NCBI GenBank assembly: GCA_000310025.1
Contig: FN649747.1
Span: 1,064,863 to 1,128,862 of the forward strand
Direction: 5' to 3'
Source: Ectocarpus siliculosus
Lineage: Eukaryota; Sar; Phaeophyceae; Ectocarpales; Ectocarpaceae
Length of the DNA stretch: 64,000 nt
Shown here: positions 1 through 11,768 of the stretch, piece after piece
Numbering within the stretch: the stretch's first letter is position 1
Layout of the letters: each line of letters starts with the position of its first letter
Position numbers and translations under genes: made by a program
Notes under the pieces: model-generated
What the model saw: only the letters and a program-made list of their open reading frames with translations
Told to the model about the DNA's origin: nothing
Databases searched by the model: none

Positions 1-420
1 GGTTCGGAGGGGGGGTCCTTGGGGGAGAGCAAAAGTTTCAAAAGGTTCCCAAGCCCATTTTGTTTAGGGCCTTTCCCAAAAATTTTCAACCCGCCCCAGG
101 AGGGGTATTAAATTTTACACCTTTTGTGGTCCCAGGTTTTAAACCAGGTAGCCTTGAACCACCCTCCTTTGTTTTTTTTTGGAGGACGGGTTGGGCGGGT
201 GGGAGCAGTCCCTTGTGGTTTCTTTGGGGGGGGGGGGAAAAAAACAGTGGGGGGCGGGGGGGGATTATAAACGTTGGGAACACACAAGAAACAAAAAGGA
301 GGGTGGGGCCCCCTCCTCCTTGCCCCTCTTTTTTTGGGGGGGGGGGGGGGGGGGGGGCACGCAGAATAGAAAATACGTTCGCGCTTCATTTGCCCCGCTC
401 TAAGAGTAACGTCCCTTCAT
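1..420. other. Low-quality, homopolymer-rich end
   Basis: This stretch is dominated by runs of G, C, T and A (for example long G runs near 225-265 and 338-357). Open frames exist on both strands but consist of Gly/Pro-rich low-complexity peptide. It looks like contig-end or poorly polished sequence, and no gene can be supported. Confidence 0.6.
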
Positions 421-492
421 TGGTCAGCCGATCAGCGTGGTCGGTGCTGCCTAAAGAAACACACAAACACAAAAACACACACGAACACAGAC

Positions 493-2331
493 CTGTCTAC
501 CACAAGCGCAGTTCCATCGGAAGCAGCTTTGACTCGGCAGGCAGCTCTTGACGGTCATCGCTGAAAAGCTTGTTGTCAGGTCGGCCCAGAGCACCGACAG
601 CGATGCAACCCCGCTCGCTTCGCACCTCTCTAGAAAAATCGCCAATCCTTCAGAGGATGCCGCTGAATTGCTCGGTAGGACAACGGAGGGGGAGGTGGCG
701 GGATAAGGTGGAAGACGGCCCATCGCTGACGTCTTTTACAGCTCTTACTGTGTTGGGTAGATTGGTGTAAGGGTTGGTGTTGTCGCTAAGGGTTCTGCCG
801 GCGCTGATTGATTCCATTGTTCGCGAGATCAGACTACACGTTCGATCGTCGGCGCCGGGGAAAAAACAGCGAAGCAGCAACATCGTCTCCCCTACCACCT
901 CCCAACTGCTGCAGCAAGCGACATGAAGTTTCACTCTCACGGGCCGCAACGTTATAAGAACCAATCCTTCTGATCGTGTCATCGCCGCCAGCGCCATGTG
1001 CACAAACCTTATCGCTTGCAGAAGCTTGAGGGACTCACATGGAAATAACCGGCAACACACACTCCAAGCGCAAAACGCACCCACACAAAAAGGAACTCAC
1101 CGGCATTGAAACAAACGTCGTCCGCCCCCGCAAAATCGTCCAACTTGTACCGCCTGGGCGTCGGCGGGGGCTGTGACGTGCGCGGCGATTGCGACGGAGA
1201 TTTGTTCCTAGCGGGCCGCGGGGACCGGGAGGAGACGCTGCTTGCCACCCCTGCCCGCGCCGCTGCCCCAGATGCCCCGTGTGCGGCAGGCGGCCTTGGG
1301 TTCGCCTGCCGACGCTGTTGTTGCTGCTGCTGCACCTGCCCTGCCCTGCCTCTGCTGCCTTCGGCCAGGCTACCCCAGGTCCTTGCCCCCGAAACATCGG
1401 CGCTGAGGTTGCCACCACCGACGGACAGGACCGTCCCTGGGGTCATTGGCCGTCCAAGAGCAGCTGTAGCAGTGCTTGGCGCTCTCGGTCTCTTCCGCCC
1501 TGCTGCCGTCAAGGGGCCGGCAGGCCAATTGGGGTACGAAGGAGGGGCGGCTGGTGAAGACGGCGTGAAGGCGTATGCCGCGGAGGAGGAGGGTGAGTCG
1601 TCGCAAGGGGTCAAAGCATTCGGCGGGGACCCCATCAACGAGGAGGGAGAGAGGAAATTCGACGATGGCGAAGGCATCCCGCGCGCGGTGGAGTCGCGGA
1701 TACCGCATCCGCTGCTGCTGCCGCCCCTACCGCTGCCCCGTCGTCTCTCTTGTTGTTTCATGTGCTCCTCTTCCTGGGTCTCCTGTACCAGCGTCTTGAA
1801 TCGAGCTAACCCGCCGCCAACGCCGCTGCTACCGCCACCGCCGTAGGGAATCGTGCCAGGGGCGACAGTAGGTGTATTGCTGCCGATCGGGGTGTGCGAT
1901 GATAGCGGAGGTTGGCTGCAGATGCTACCGTGGCTCGCAGGTGTAGAATACGCCTTCCCGCCGAACATGCTGAACCCTTCCGGCTTCTGCTGGGTCTGTT
2001 GGACCGGAGTCATCATCGTCGTCGACGCGCGGGACAACGCCGGGCTGAAGGACGCCATCCCCCGCCCTGTTCCACGGGGTCCCGACGTGGGAGTGTGGAG
2101 ATGAGGGGACGAGTGTTGGCTGGTTCTAGCGTTGGCGGCTTGCGAGATGTGGCGGTCGCTGGCTGTGCCAGGTCCTGTGCCGTGTCCGCGCCCACCACCG
2201 GCACCGATACCGCTTGCGCCAACGCGATCGTCGTCCGGCCACAAGGGTCTGCGGAAATTTTCCATGGGGAAGTAGTCGGGGCCTCTCGGAGGCTCGAGGC
2301 TCTTGAGGAGCGCGAAAGGCCTGTTTTTGGC
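493..2331 (-). CDS. Partial gene, large disordered protein, unidentified
   Basis: The best-supported piece is an exon at 2331-1101. It starts after a TTCCAG acceptor, reads AKNRPFALLKSLEPPRGPDY, passes an internal Met at 2265, and ends at a CCG|GTGAGT donor. Its roughly 410 codons are mainly Gly/Ser/Pro/Thr with poly-Gln and many S-P/T-P dipeptides: a disordered linker, perhaps nuclear and phosphorylated. Two further blocks on the same strand look coding. One ends at 749 with an ACA|GTAAGA donor; the other, 662-493, contains LAIFLERCEASGVASLSVLW and ends at CAG|GTCTGT. The phases of these two blocks do not join cleanly, so their borders are uncertain. The gene would continue left into the poor sequence or off the window. 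A long disordered linker before a block with FLE...LSVLW could fit a DNA polymerase theta-like layout, but that is a guess; no domain is firmly recognised. Confidence 0.45.
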
Positions 2332-2409
2332 CTGGAAGTATGCAGGGCGAGGGGTACGGGGGACCCGAACGCCAGAGAGAAAGCAGCACGTTGTACGTCA
2401 AACGAACAG

Positions 2410-2410
<1 letters not shown>

Positions 2411-2483
<73 letters not shown>
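2411..2483. repeat. (GA)n microsatellite
   Basis: About 36 uninterrupted GA units lie just upstream (on the minus strand) of the 2331-1101 exon, about 80 bases from its acceptor. It generates artificial Arg-Glu and Ser-Leu frames on the two strands. Confidence 0.95.
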
Positions 2484-2485
<2 letters not shown>

Positions 2486-2489
2486 ATCG

Positions 2490-4880
2490 ATACGGTTTGA
2501 AGCTACTGGAAACATGTTCTTTGTTGGGGGTCCCACCCCAAGTGCATGTAGGGTTTGCCAGGGAACGACGGGGAGGTTGGTATCCAGTAGCCAAATCCCT
2601 TCCTTGTTAGTGAGAAAACTAAGCTGTGAAACACTGCGCACTTTTCGTCCGAACAAGCGAAGCAGATTGCGTCAAAGCCCGGGTCTCTTGGTAGCGTGGG
2701 GCAGTGAACCGCGGGATAGCCGCTGAAACACAAAACGCAATCCTCCCCAGGGGACGGGGTGCAAAAACTCGACAATTCGATTTCCCCTTGGCCTGAAAAT
2801 ACCCTAGAGGACTCCGTGCGTGCTGAGTATCGGCATCCACGCCGCTGTTTAAAAGATACAAATGATTTAGATTTCGTGAGTAGGAGTAGCAACAGCTGGA
2901 GCTCGTCTCCATGCCAGCGAGATGAGAAAAACGTAATTCCACCAGGCACCACCATATGGAGCATAAGTCATTTCGGGCAGAACGCGAGGTTGACACCACC
3001 AGCAAGGTTGGCAACAACAAGTGTGGCGGCCTGTCGCCCCACCTGGGTGTGAAGTGCCGGTCCTGAAGGCGGCCTCCCTGGAGGGACGAGGTTCCACACT
3101 GCCTCCGGCCGGGTGTTGCTATGCATCCGCGCAAGTGGCGAAAAGCCTCCTCGCTGAGATCCAACTCCAATGTTACTCTGTTGTGAACATCGCAGCGAAC
3201 CGCGGCAACGACTAGGTAAGAACTTTCGGAAGAAAAGCGGCTGGACAACGTTTCGCACAAGAATCCACGTGTAGTGTTGTTGTGTGCTCAAGTTGTGGTA
3301 AATACGGTAAGCGGCTACCGTTGCAACGATTACGATGAATATGTAGAGAAACATGGATGTACGTGAATCACCCACTCTGCCCACTACTGCTGTCATGTTT
3401 TGTTAGCAGCACTGGTTTTGTACAGCAGTTGGTAACGACAGGGGGCTTTGAAGTCCTATACTGCCAGCCTAGTGCAGTTCGTGCGAAATTTACCAGGCAC
3501 CAGGCAGCAAGCCGAAAGCTGGCCATACACTTTGCAATCTGTAGTCTACAGCAGTACACAGCAGTCACCACCGCCAAGAGAGAGCCGGGCAGAGGGTAGA
3601 TTTCAAACGAGATTTGAATTTGGCGGTGTTCCGCGAAAATCATGCTCTACGTTTCAATGAGAACACCGTGCTGTAGTGCCCCTTACAAACCCAATGTCAA
3701 CTTACCGCTGGTTCTTTCTCTCTATCTCTCTCTGTCCCCGTCCTCTCTGTGTGTGGCAGACTGCACTGGCGTTACTCTCCTGTGCTGACCTGACACCACA
3801 TTGAGCGACACCACGGTCAGGCTACCGACTAACACAGGTCAAGCTTGGTTGGTGCCCCGTGCATGCGTGGTTCTCTCTTCGAGGCACCTACCCTACCTAG
3901 ACGCAGTCGTGTGTCCCCCGCTAGCCCTCTCACAGGGGGTGCTGCTTCGCATACGCACCACGAACCTGAAGGAGGTCACGTGTTGTTCCTTGAACCCTCT
4001 GACCATGGTGACTCTATTGGGCGCCTTACTCGTTCTTACGGGTGGCTCTGCTGGGCCAGGTATGCATTGTACATTGTAGTTTTCTTTTTTTTAGCATGCG
4101 GTGCAACATGTAGTCTAGTGTACACGTCTCGCAGCACCCAACGTTGTCATGCCGCCATGTGGAGCTCTACCGTGGACACCATCCCTCAGAGGTCTTATGG
4201 AGCCGCTCATATGCATCCAACAGGACAACCCTGGACAAGCTGTAGACGACGACAGTCAGTAGTGCTGCACTTCTGACTGCTCGAGCTGCTGAAAGCCTTT
4301 ATTCCCTGTTCCGGCGTACCTACAGAACTAGACTACTGTATGTACCTGTAGGACGATAACACAATTACCCTATCGCCTTGCCTCTCAACCGGAGGAGCCC
4401 CGATCCGCGTTTACACAAAAAAACTGCCCGTGCGGGATGCATGATGCATGCCCAAATGATTTTGACTTCTAGAAGGGTCAACCGTCGGTCCTTGTTGCAC
4501 TCACGGACGCGCAACTTTTATTGCTATGCGTAAGACTAGGCTTTCAGCACACGCCTCATGACGTAGAGTAGACCTTTTCCAGGGGTAGACCACTGTGCTA
4601 CTGCGATGGAATGGGTTGATCGTTTTTACAAATATCATCGACCAATTCTATGCAGTCGTGGTCGCCCTTCATCCCACGACCCCCACTCCACCCTGCCACT
4701 TTTCTCGTCGTGCCCTGACCAGCCGTCGCGACAGCGTTCTCCACCACCCCAAGCTACACTCAGTCCGATAAGTTTCTCCCACCATCGATCACTACACGAG
4801 CGACGACCACCGTAGGGGTGGGCAGGGAACACGGCTGCTCCTCCATCTCCCGCTTCGCCCGCTGCGAAGACAGAGCAACA
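2490..4880. other. Region without a supported gene
   Basis: Short frames occur on both strands, but none has convincing splice borders or a recognisable domain. A minus-strand block at about 3220-3120 reads NRVTLELDLSEEAFRHLRGC and is the most protein-like piece. There is a short CT-rich stretch near 3715-3745. Nothing else was seen. Confidence 0.5.
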
Positions 4881-4886
4881 GCAGTG

Positions 4887-5098
4887 ATGCTTTCTGGCGG
4901 CGGCGGCGGCGACGACGGCGGGAGAGACGCGGCGCCCCCACGCAACTTTGCGCCTCGCATATTTCGCCGCGGTGGCGACGGAAGCCATCCTGGTTCCAGC
5001 GGCAGCAAAAGCGGCAGCAACGTCGTAGGCGGGATTTTCGGCGGGTTAGACAGCGACAGTGGTTCGTCAGGGCCTCCGAGGAGCGGCGGGCTGGGGAG
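4887..5098 (+). CDS. Possible first exon of the rhomboid gene
   Basis: An open frame from an ATG at 4887 is Gly/Ser-rich (starts MLSGGGGGDDGGRD) and ends at a GGGGAG|GTGAAG donor at 5098 with two leftover bases. It would join in frame to an acceptor inside the 5974 exon (gcgag|TGATGA), giving an Asp-rich continuation. The acceptor is weak and the composition is low complexity, so this may equally be noncoding. It has no obvious signal peptide, which leaves organelle targeting unexplained. Confidence 0.25.
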
Positions 5099-5973
5099 GT
5101 GAAGTTCTCGGCTGTCCCGGTTGCAGCACAAGCACTTTCATTTCTTCGCTGTCGGTGTTGCAATGTCTCCTTCAAGTCCTAGTCGACGTCGACACCGTGA
5201 CTCCCAGTCTGCTGTTCGAAAGTCTCACGGAGTTTGTTTCTTAATTTGGAAAAGTTGGCGTCAGCTGCGGGCACGGGTGACTCTCGGTCTACTTCATGCT
5301 AGAACTCGATCTCTCAGAATTGGTGCGATTGTCGTGGCTCTAGCGATAACACCTTCAGCTATGTGTTTGGTTGTATCAGCCGCCGACACCCTGTGGCACA
5401 AACCTACGGTGACTTGCACGCTCCTTCGCCTGATTCAACCCTGCTGTTCAGGTTGTATGTTGGCGGCAGCACTTTGTTCGCGTTTTCTCAAATCTTCTCG
5501 GTTTTGTTCTGCTTTAGGATTTGGTTCCTACCTCTAAAAAATTTAGTTGCGGCACTCTTCCTACGCTGCCGCAAGCCTTTGCAGTACCACTGAGACCGTG
5601 TACCGTCAGCTAAACAGCGGTCCTGCCATATATTGCCTCCAAACCAGGGGCGGCGGTGGTGGAGGCGGAGGTTGGGGGAACGACGGGGAAAACACGGAGG
5701 ACAGCAAGGGCGACATGATGGCTCTCGGGGCTGCGCATGTGAGAAAGCGAAGCAGTGCCACGGAATCAATGCCACGGAATCAATGCCAGGAGGGTTGTAT
5801 CTTGGATCACCTTTAGCGAGGCACCCGTCGAGGGAGACATGCTTTTGGTCGAAGAAGGACAGGACGGAAAGACTTTTCTTGCCTCGGGTGCGTGTGTGTG
5901 TTTTTCTCCAAGAACGACGGTACATTGTGAGCGATATCTCGTCGTTTGGTTGGATTCTTTGTGAGAGCAGGTA

Positions 5974-8900
5974 ATGATGATGGCGAGTGATGATGACGAC
6001 GCCGACTCGTCGCAGCCGGAATCGACGCTCCGCGGGGGCTACCGTCGGAGGTCCGTTTTCGGTCGACGACCGGTGCAGGTGTGTGCCGACGGGACGAGGA
6101 GGAGGCGGAGAGGGGGGAGCAGTATAACTCGCGGGGTCGTGTGTGGCCCCCCAAGCACGCACGTATGGTTACAGATGTGTACAGTGCGTGCCCACAGATG
6201 TGCACAACGCGTACCACCACGTAATTGATCTTGATTTCCATCTCGATTTCATCGGTCCTTGTCAAGTTCGAAACCAACTGCACCGGCCTGGCAGGCATTC
6301 CACCCAGGGTGCGGAGGTCCAAACATGGCCGAACTGTGATGTGTGTTGTCCATTTGTTGTCCCACTTGCCTCTGCTTGTTTTGACGTGGCCACCGGGTGG
6401 TCTCCTGGGTTTTCTTTCTGGCGTATGAGCAGCGGCGGCAGGCCGGCGGGAGCGGCGGTCAAGGAGGGATAACGGCGACGAACGTGTTGCTCGCGTTGAA
6501 CGCCATCGTGTACCTCTTCCAGATGCGATACCCGGCAATCACCAAAGCGGGCTGGAAGGTACGCGGACACAAGCGGGTGGGAGAGTTATCAAATATTACT
6601 CAAATCGTACAGCATTGTTGTCCGTGTACCACTCAGTTTGAAAACATTGGGACCGATCGGATACAAGATGAACGCCCAAACATTCCCTACAATTCGAAAC
6701 AGAGTTGTCTCGATCGAGCTTGCGTTTCGAGGACATCCTTTGTTGTGCTGAGATGGGAACCTCACTCGCGGTCTGGACTCAGATTGTAAAATATTCAGAC
6801 AAGTTAAGGGAACGGAAGAACACTTGCCTGGTAAATTTGGGTGGGTGAGAGCCGGTGACTGGGTAGGGCCTTGCCATTCACCCGTGACGGGCATGCACGG
6901 ACGATGAAGGAATCGTGAATCTCCCCCCACGCGCACTATGTGCCTTTCCACTGCTGTGGTTCTGAGCACTTTGGACGGAAGAACATTCTCTTGGTCATTT
7001 TTTTTTACGTCGTGAATCAGGGAGCAGCGCTGCAGCACTCCCCCTGTCGGTGATGCCAATCGTTCGGTCTCACATGTGTGGTAGTTTGAAAGCAGCTTGG
7101 TCATTCGTTGGCTTATTCCGGTAACGTTGGTAGCAAGCGTGTGTCCAAACCCTCACCCCGTTCGTTCCGCGATCTATCACGGGATTCCTTAATTGGCATC
7201 GACCGCGGTCACCGGCTGACCTGAAAAGACGTCCGTGTCACCGGGCAAAATGAAGGTCCCCGGACCAACATTCTAAGTATGAGCGTCCCCCAGAATGCCA
7301 ATAAGAAATCTCTCTACGAACCCTTTGCAAGAGAAACATGGCAAAGCTTCACGCAAGACTGCGCCCGAAACTATGGAGCCGCTCACACTCCTTGCTTGGC
7401 ACAGCCCAACGCTAACCGGCTCACCAACGTGCGTGCGCTGCCTCGCGCGCCGCAGATGGCCCCAGCGATCACTCAGCAAGGACAGTGGTACCGCCTCCTT
7501 ACGCCCATCGTGCTGCACGGGTCCTTCACACACTTGGCGGTCAATAGCATGTCCTTCAGCAGCGTCGGCCCGGTGGTGAGAGAAGAAGGAGATGGGGCTT
7601 GTGTGCCACCATTTCTTTGCGCCAGTCCAGTTGTACTCCGCTGTTGTTTCCTGTACGGCGCAGCACAAACGAATTCCCTTCTGTATGAAGACACAAGCAC
7701 GCCGGCGGTGTCGAGGTGTTCTGTCACGCCCCGTTGGTTGGTTGTACAGTGTGGACAAGTGCAGTTGAGACGAAGATGAAAACATGATGTGACGCGACCG
7801 GCAATGGGAATCTCGTGACCCTGTATGCCTGCTCGGCGGAGTGATTTCTATTCAATCGCGTGTTGGCTCTTCGTAGTTGCCTCTTAAGGAGTTGAACGAG
7901 GGACCGATCTTCGTTGTCTACGGTGCCGCTTTTGCTTTCGCGAGAGGTGTTACCACCCACGCTGCTGACCATTGCAATCCCACTGCTGGCGCGTTTGTTT
8001 GTCTCCAACATAGGTGGAGAGGGTGATGGGAAAGGCAAAGTTCGTTACGGTGTACACTCTAGCAGGCATTGCTGGCAATGTCCTGAGCTGCATCGTCAAC
8101 CCACGCACACCGGTGAGCAGAAGAGACGAGGACAGAGACGAGGACCTTTCTCGGGGACGGCTCGGGAACGGCCCTCGTTGCTAACATTTCACCTCGTCGA
8201 GTGGCTCATGGGTGCTGTTTTTCCCGAGTCGAAAGGGTACCATACACCTATACGTTGGCAAGCTGTAAATCACTCCCGTACTTGTTCCCACGCGCATAAT
8301 GGCGTACCTGCCAGGTAGTCTAGGTTGCCCGAGGGGAGGGAAATGCCCTCAGGCCGTGGCGACATAACTAAGCACGTCAGTTCCACCCGGCATTCCTCTG
8401 TACTCGTTCCACCGTCTTTCCCAAGGAAGCTACACTGCCTCCAAGTCACAGCGAATTACCTGCCCGAAACTCGAACGACTTTGAGTCAAAGCTCCAGACT
8501 AGTTTGGTTGAGAGAAGCTACCTTACAGACAGCTTGTTGTCTGTGGTTCTGGTTTCTGTTCTTTTCGGCAAACCTTTTGAGAAACGTGTGTGTTTGAATC
8601 AAAGTACCTTTTCACCGCATTTATCTGCAGTCGGTGGGCGCTTCGGGTGCGATATTTGGCATGGTCGGAGCTTGGGGGGCATTCTGCCTCATGAACGAGA
8701 CGGTGTTGGGGCGAAATAACTCGCAGCGGGCGCTGAGGAACGTGGCACAGACGGTGATGATCAACGTTGTGTACGGCATGGGCAGCTCGCAAATTGACAA
8801 CATGGGCCACCTGGGGGTGAGTTGTTCGTGTCTTGTGTTTGTCTCCGTGGATTTTTAGCAGATGGCAAATGTTTTTGGGCGTTCATGCTCGAAGTGTTCA

Positions 8901-10306
8901 ACAGTATGGTTTGTTTTCTTGTTGCAGGCGTGCTTTTATCACAACAAAGTCGAGCGATCGTCGATGGAATGGGACGATGCAGCATGGTTGACATACGGTA
9001 GTTGAGGCAATGATAAAACGCAAGCTTTTCGTGCGCGAGAACGATACGTCCAGCGGAATTTGACCGCAGGGCTCTTTCCGGACGGCGCAAGACGACCCAT
9101 GAGACCTACTGCTGTACCGCACAACCAACGCCGCGTACGAGTATTTACGTTTCGAGGCCTTTTGTCGCTAGGTGACAGCTTGCCTTCACGGTTGTGTGCT
9201 GCAGGTACAGTACTTCGCTTTCGTTTGTGACTACCGCGTCTTGCCCGATTCATCGCAGGGGAAGTTGGCGTAGGTGGTGACTGGTTCAATGGTTGGGACC
9301 ATTTTCAAAGCGCCAACAAACCGCACTCACTCCCCACCCCCCCCCGTAACAACATGTAAGACGATCCACTCACAACACATTTTTCTCCACTTTTTCCCCG
9401 ATGAATGATCTTGTTGTTTTACCTTGCGAACGCATGCTCGGCCGGCACCTGTGCCTGCCTCTATTTCCGCAGGGTTTCCTCGGTGGAGCGGCGATGACGT
9501 TTCTCATCGGACCACGGTTTAAAAGGCAAGTCCAACAAAGGGGTGCTTTGGCCGGCCAAGCCGTATCCCGTGTCGTGGGATGCTTTCCGATGCATTCAAC
9601 AGCAGTAGTGAACCGAGTTTGATGTGTGGAGGCCTTTTACGAGCTTTCATGAACGAGGTGAAGCGTGTCGATCGAGTAGGTGCTGCCGTCTGGACAATAA
9701 CTTGAGGCAGCAACATGTGGCCCGTGTTCTTGTGCAGGACTTAGCATAAGGACGGATCAGTTGTTGTCGGTGCGAAAAATGACGTTTGTGTAGAAGAACA
9801 GTTGATGGAGCAGCGGCACAGAATCGAGGATTACGCGAGGGTAAAAAAATTGCAGCCCTTGTACGCGCGGCGCACGCCTCAACAAATCTCGGCAGACTAA
9901 AAACATGTGACCTGTTTGTTGGAATCGGCCTCGGTTGTAGGGTGGGTTCTGGCCTTCTTGTACGTCTTGCGTCAAGGCACGTTGTTGCGCTCCCATCCCT
10001 GCACGCATGCAGGCAGCAGCAGCGTGCTGTTCCATGCTACGAAAGCATCTCCCTTCGGGTTATGTATGGTGGGAACACCCGTAGCCCGACGATCGTCTGC
10101 TTGCCTCTTCCCAAACCTCCTCCTGCGCTGACATCAAATAAACCGAAACCTACACCGCGCTATATTGGCACGATGTGTGTGCCGACGTTTGTGTGCTTCT
10201 TCTGTACTACAGGCGGCTGAATCCCTACACGGGCCAGCCTTACATTGTGGATGAGAGCTTCAAGCTGGGCTGGCCACGGCTCGGTGAGAGTCCCCCGGCT
10301 CCGTAA
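5974..10306 (+). CDS. Rhomboid-family intramembrane serine protease (plastid RBL10/11 type)
   Basis: Six-pass protease that cuts transmembrane substrates within the bilayer. Proposed exons: 5974-6078, 6430-6558, 7456-7575, 8014-8112, 8631-8816, 9473-9525, 10213-10306. All junctions agree in phase. Seen in order: TM1 (NVLLALNAIVYLFQM), the GQWYRLLTPIVLHGSFTHLA block, TM3 (VTVYTLAGIAGNVLS), the catalytic-serine motif GASGAIFGMVG, the catalytic-histidine motif IDNMGHLGGFLGG, and a short hydrophilic tail ending at TAA 10304-10306. Spacing and motifs match plastid rhomboids of plants and algae, so a plastid or mitochondrial membrane location is inferred. The sixth intron has a GC donor (AAAAG|GCAAGT) paired with ACAG. 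The N-terminus is least certain: the first exon is Asp-rich and lacks a clear targeting peptide, and a frame at 7294-7455 could extend the third exon but would break the family spacing. Confidence 0.85.
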
Positions 10307-10525
10307 GAATTCCCCGCAAGCGCCGTCTCAACAGCAGAGAAACAAACGCCTTTGGTGATCAGTCGTCTCCATCGCGGTGCGCTCTCGGGTATTTGTGGAA
10401 CGCGATGTCGTGGTGGTTGGTCCTTCTCGACAAGGCGGACTCGATTCGCTCCTTCGGCAACTGGTTCGCTAAAAGGGCATGGGGGGTGTGTACTCAGGGG
10501 CGTGCATGCCATAGTCATTTGACCG

Positions 10526-10563
10526 TTGACCTCGCATCCCTACAAAGTCGGGACGGAGCACGC
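10526..10563 (+). repeat. 38-bp dispersed repeat, copy 1
   Basis: Begins ttgacctcgcatccctacaa. It matches 21626-21663 at 37 of 38 positions, in the same orientation, with unrelated flanks. One frame of both copies reads DLASLQSRDGAR. Copy 1 lies 220 bases past the rhomboid stop. Confidence 0.8.
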
Positions 10564-11697
10564 CGGGTTCTCACCGGACCAGGCCCTCACATCGCCAAGC
10601 GCGCGCGGGGGGGGGGCGGCGGCGTACAAAACCGATGCTTGAGGTTTGAGAAGGGTGACACAATCTTGGTATGACGTGTGTGTTGACGGGGACATGCTCC
10701 CCTTTAACATTCGGTGAAGATCAAGTTGTGTTGGTTCTAACGGGATGACCTATTTGATGTGGATGCTTCATACAAACCTCGGGTGCTTTTGGTGAGGAGT
10801 CTCTTCCGCCAAGACGTTGATGGCGGTTCCAAACGTGTTGACCAAGCTAGCATCGTGGGCGTGGATGGGCTGTGTATCTAAGGACTTGGATTTTGTGATA
10901 CCCTGCTTTAGGTTTGGCGCAAGATCGGGGGTCGAGAGCAGTGCGGTACCGGTGTGGTGCCTTTGGATAGATTTGCGGCGAACTCTTGAAAAACTAGACG
11001 TGGCGATATTATGACATTTTTTTTTTCGCTGGCATTCTTCTTCGGGGTACTTACAGGCAAGCGTTGATTTAGCTAGACTTGAGATGCCACGGACAGGTGC
11101 GATGTACGTACTTGAATTTCTGCAAAAAAAAAATTGGTGTATCGATATGTCCTGGATGTCCAAAGAGCTCTGCTCCGTTGTAGGTTGGACTATGAATGAT
11201 CAGAATTATTTTTTTGTATTCGTGTGCAGTGGCAAGTAGAGATACACTGCGTATAACGGGCCCGCTCTGGCGCGTCGCCAGACTAGAACCGGTGGTATAC
11301 TTATTTCTCGTTTAGACTTTTATTTGGAATAGAGTCTCCTGTGTGCTTGACAATGCGCAATGGGCTGCCGTAGAAAATGCGAGCAAAGCGGTCGAGAAGG
11401 AACAACTGGGGCTCTATTGTAGCATCGCAGTCATGTGTTGCACGCAGTTCACTTGCATGATGTTTTCACTTTGTCGCGAACAACCAATTACTCCGCGTTT
11501 AAGGGGCCTGCAACTGGTGCGACGGCGTGGCATGCGCTCACACGGGGACGAGTACTGAAAGTAAATGCAAATGGGGGTCTCAGCCAGCAGTAAAAATCGA
11601 GCACTAATCAAATCTGAGATGTGATGTGTGACGTGATGTAACAGAAAACGTGTGGCAAGTGAGACAGATTATCTGCGCTCGCGAAGTTCAACGCCGT

Positions 11698-11768
11698 CCT
11701 AAACCCATCCATTTCAGTTAAAATTTGATTTAATGTTTGCTCTCGCTCATCATTAGTTCCTCCTCTTG
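11698..11768 (-). pseudogene. ftsH: ftsH-like fragment, probably plastid-derived
   Basis: On the minus strand 22 residues are the FtsH AAA+ signature: [20 protein letters not shown] with Arg before and Phe after. In intact FtsH this block lies between Walker B and the second region of homology and helps build the ATPase ring of the membrane metalloprotease. Codons are strikingly A/T-rich (AAT, GAT, CAA, ACA, TTA, AAT, CAA, ATT, TTA, ACT, GAA), unlike the GC-rich codons of neighbouring genes. Upstream and downstream the frame no longer resembles FtsH, and neither Walker A nor the zinc site is present nearby. Because ftsH is plastid-encoded in red-lineage plastids, a fragment of plastid DNA in the nucleus (NUPT) is the likely reading. 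An exon relic of a nuclear ftsH is the alternative. Confidence 0.6.

Noticed and set aside
60-551. Open frames in the first 550 bases
   Set aside because: Gly/Pro homopolymer translation in poor sequence.
2013-2726. Frames with long Ser-Leu or Arg-Glu repeats
   Set aside because: Products of the (GA)n microsatellite.
7294-7455. Upstream extension of the third rhomboid exon
   Set aside because: Open and in phase, but it would insert about 54 residues before GQWYRLL where the family has none; the acceptor at 7455 gives normal spacing.
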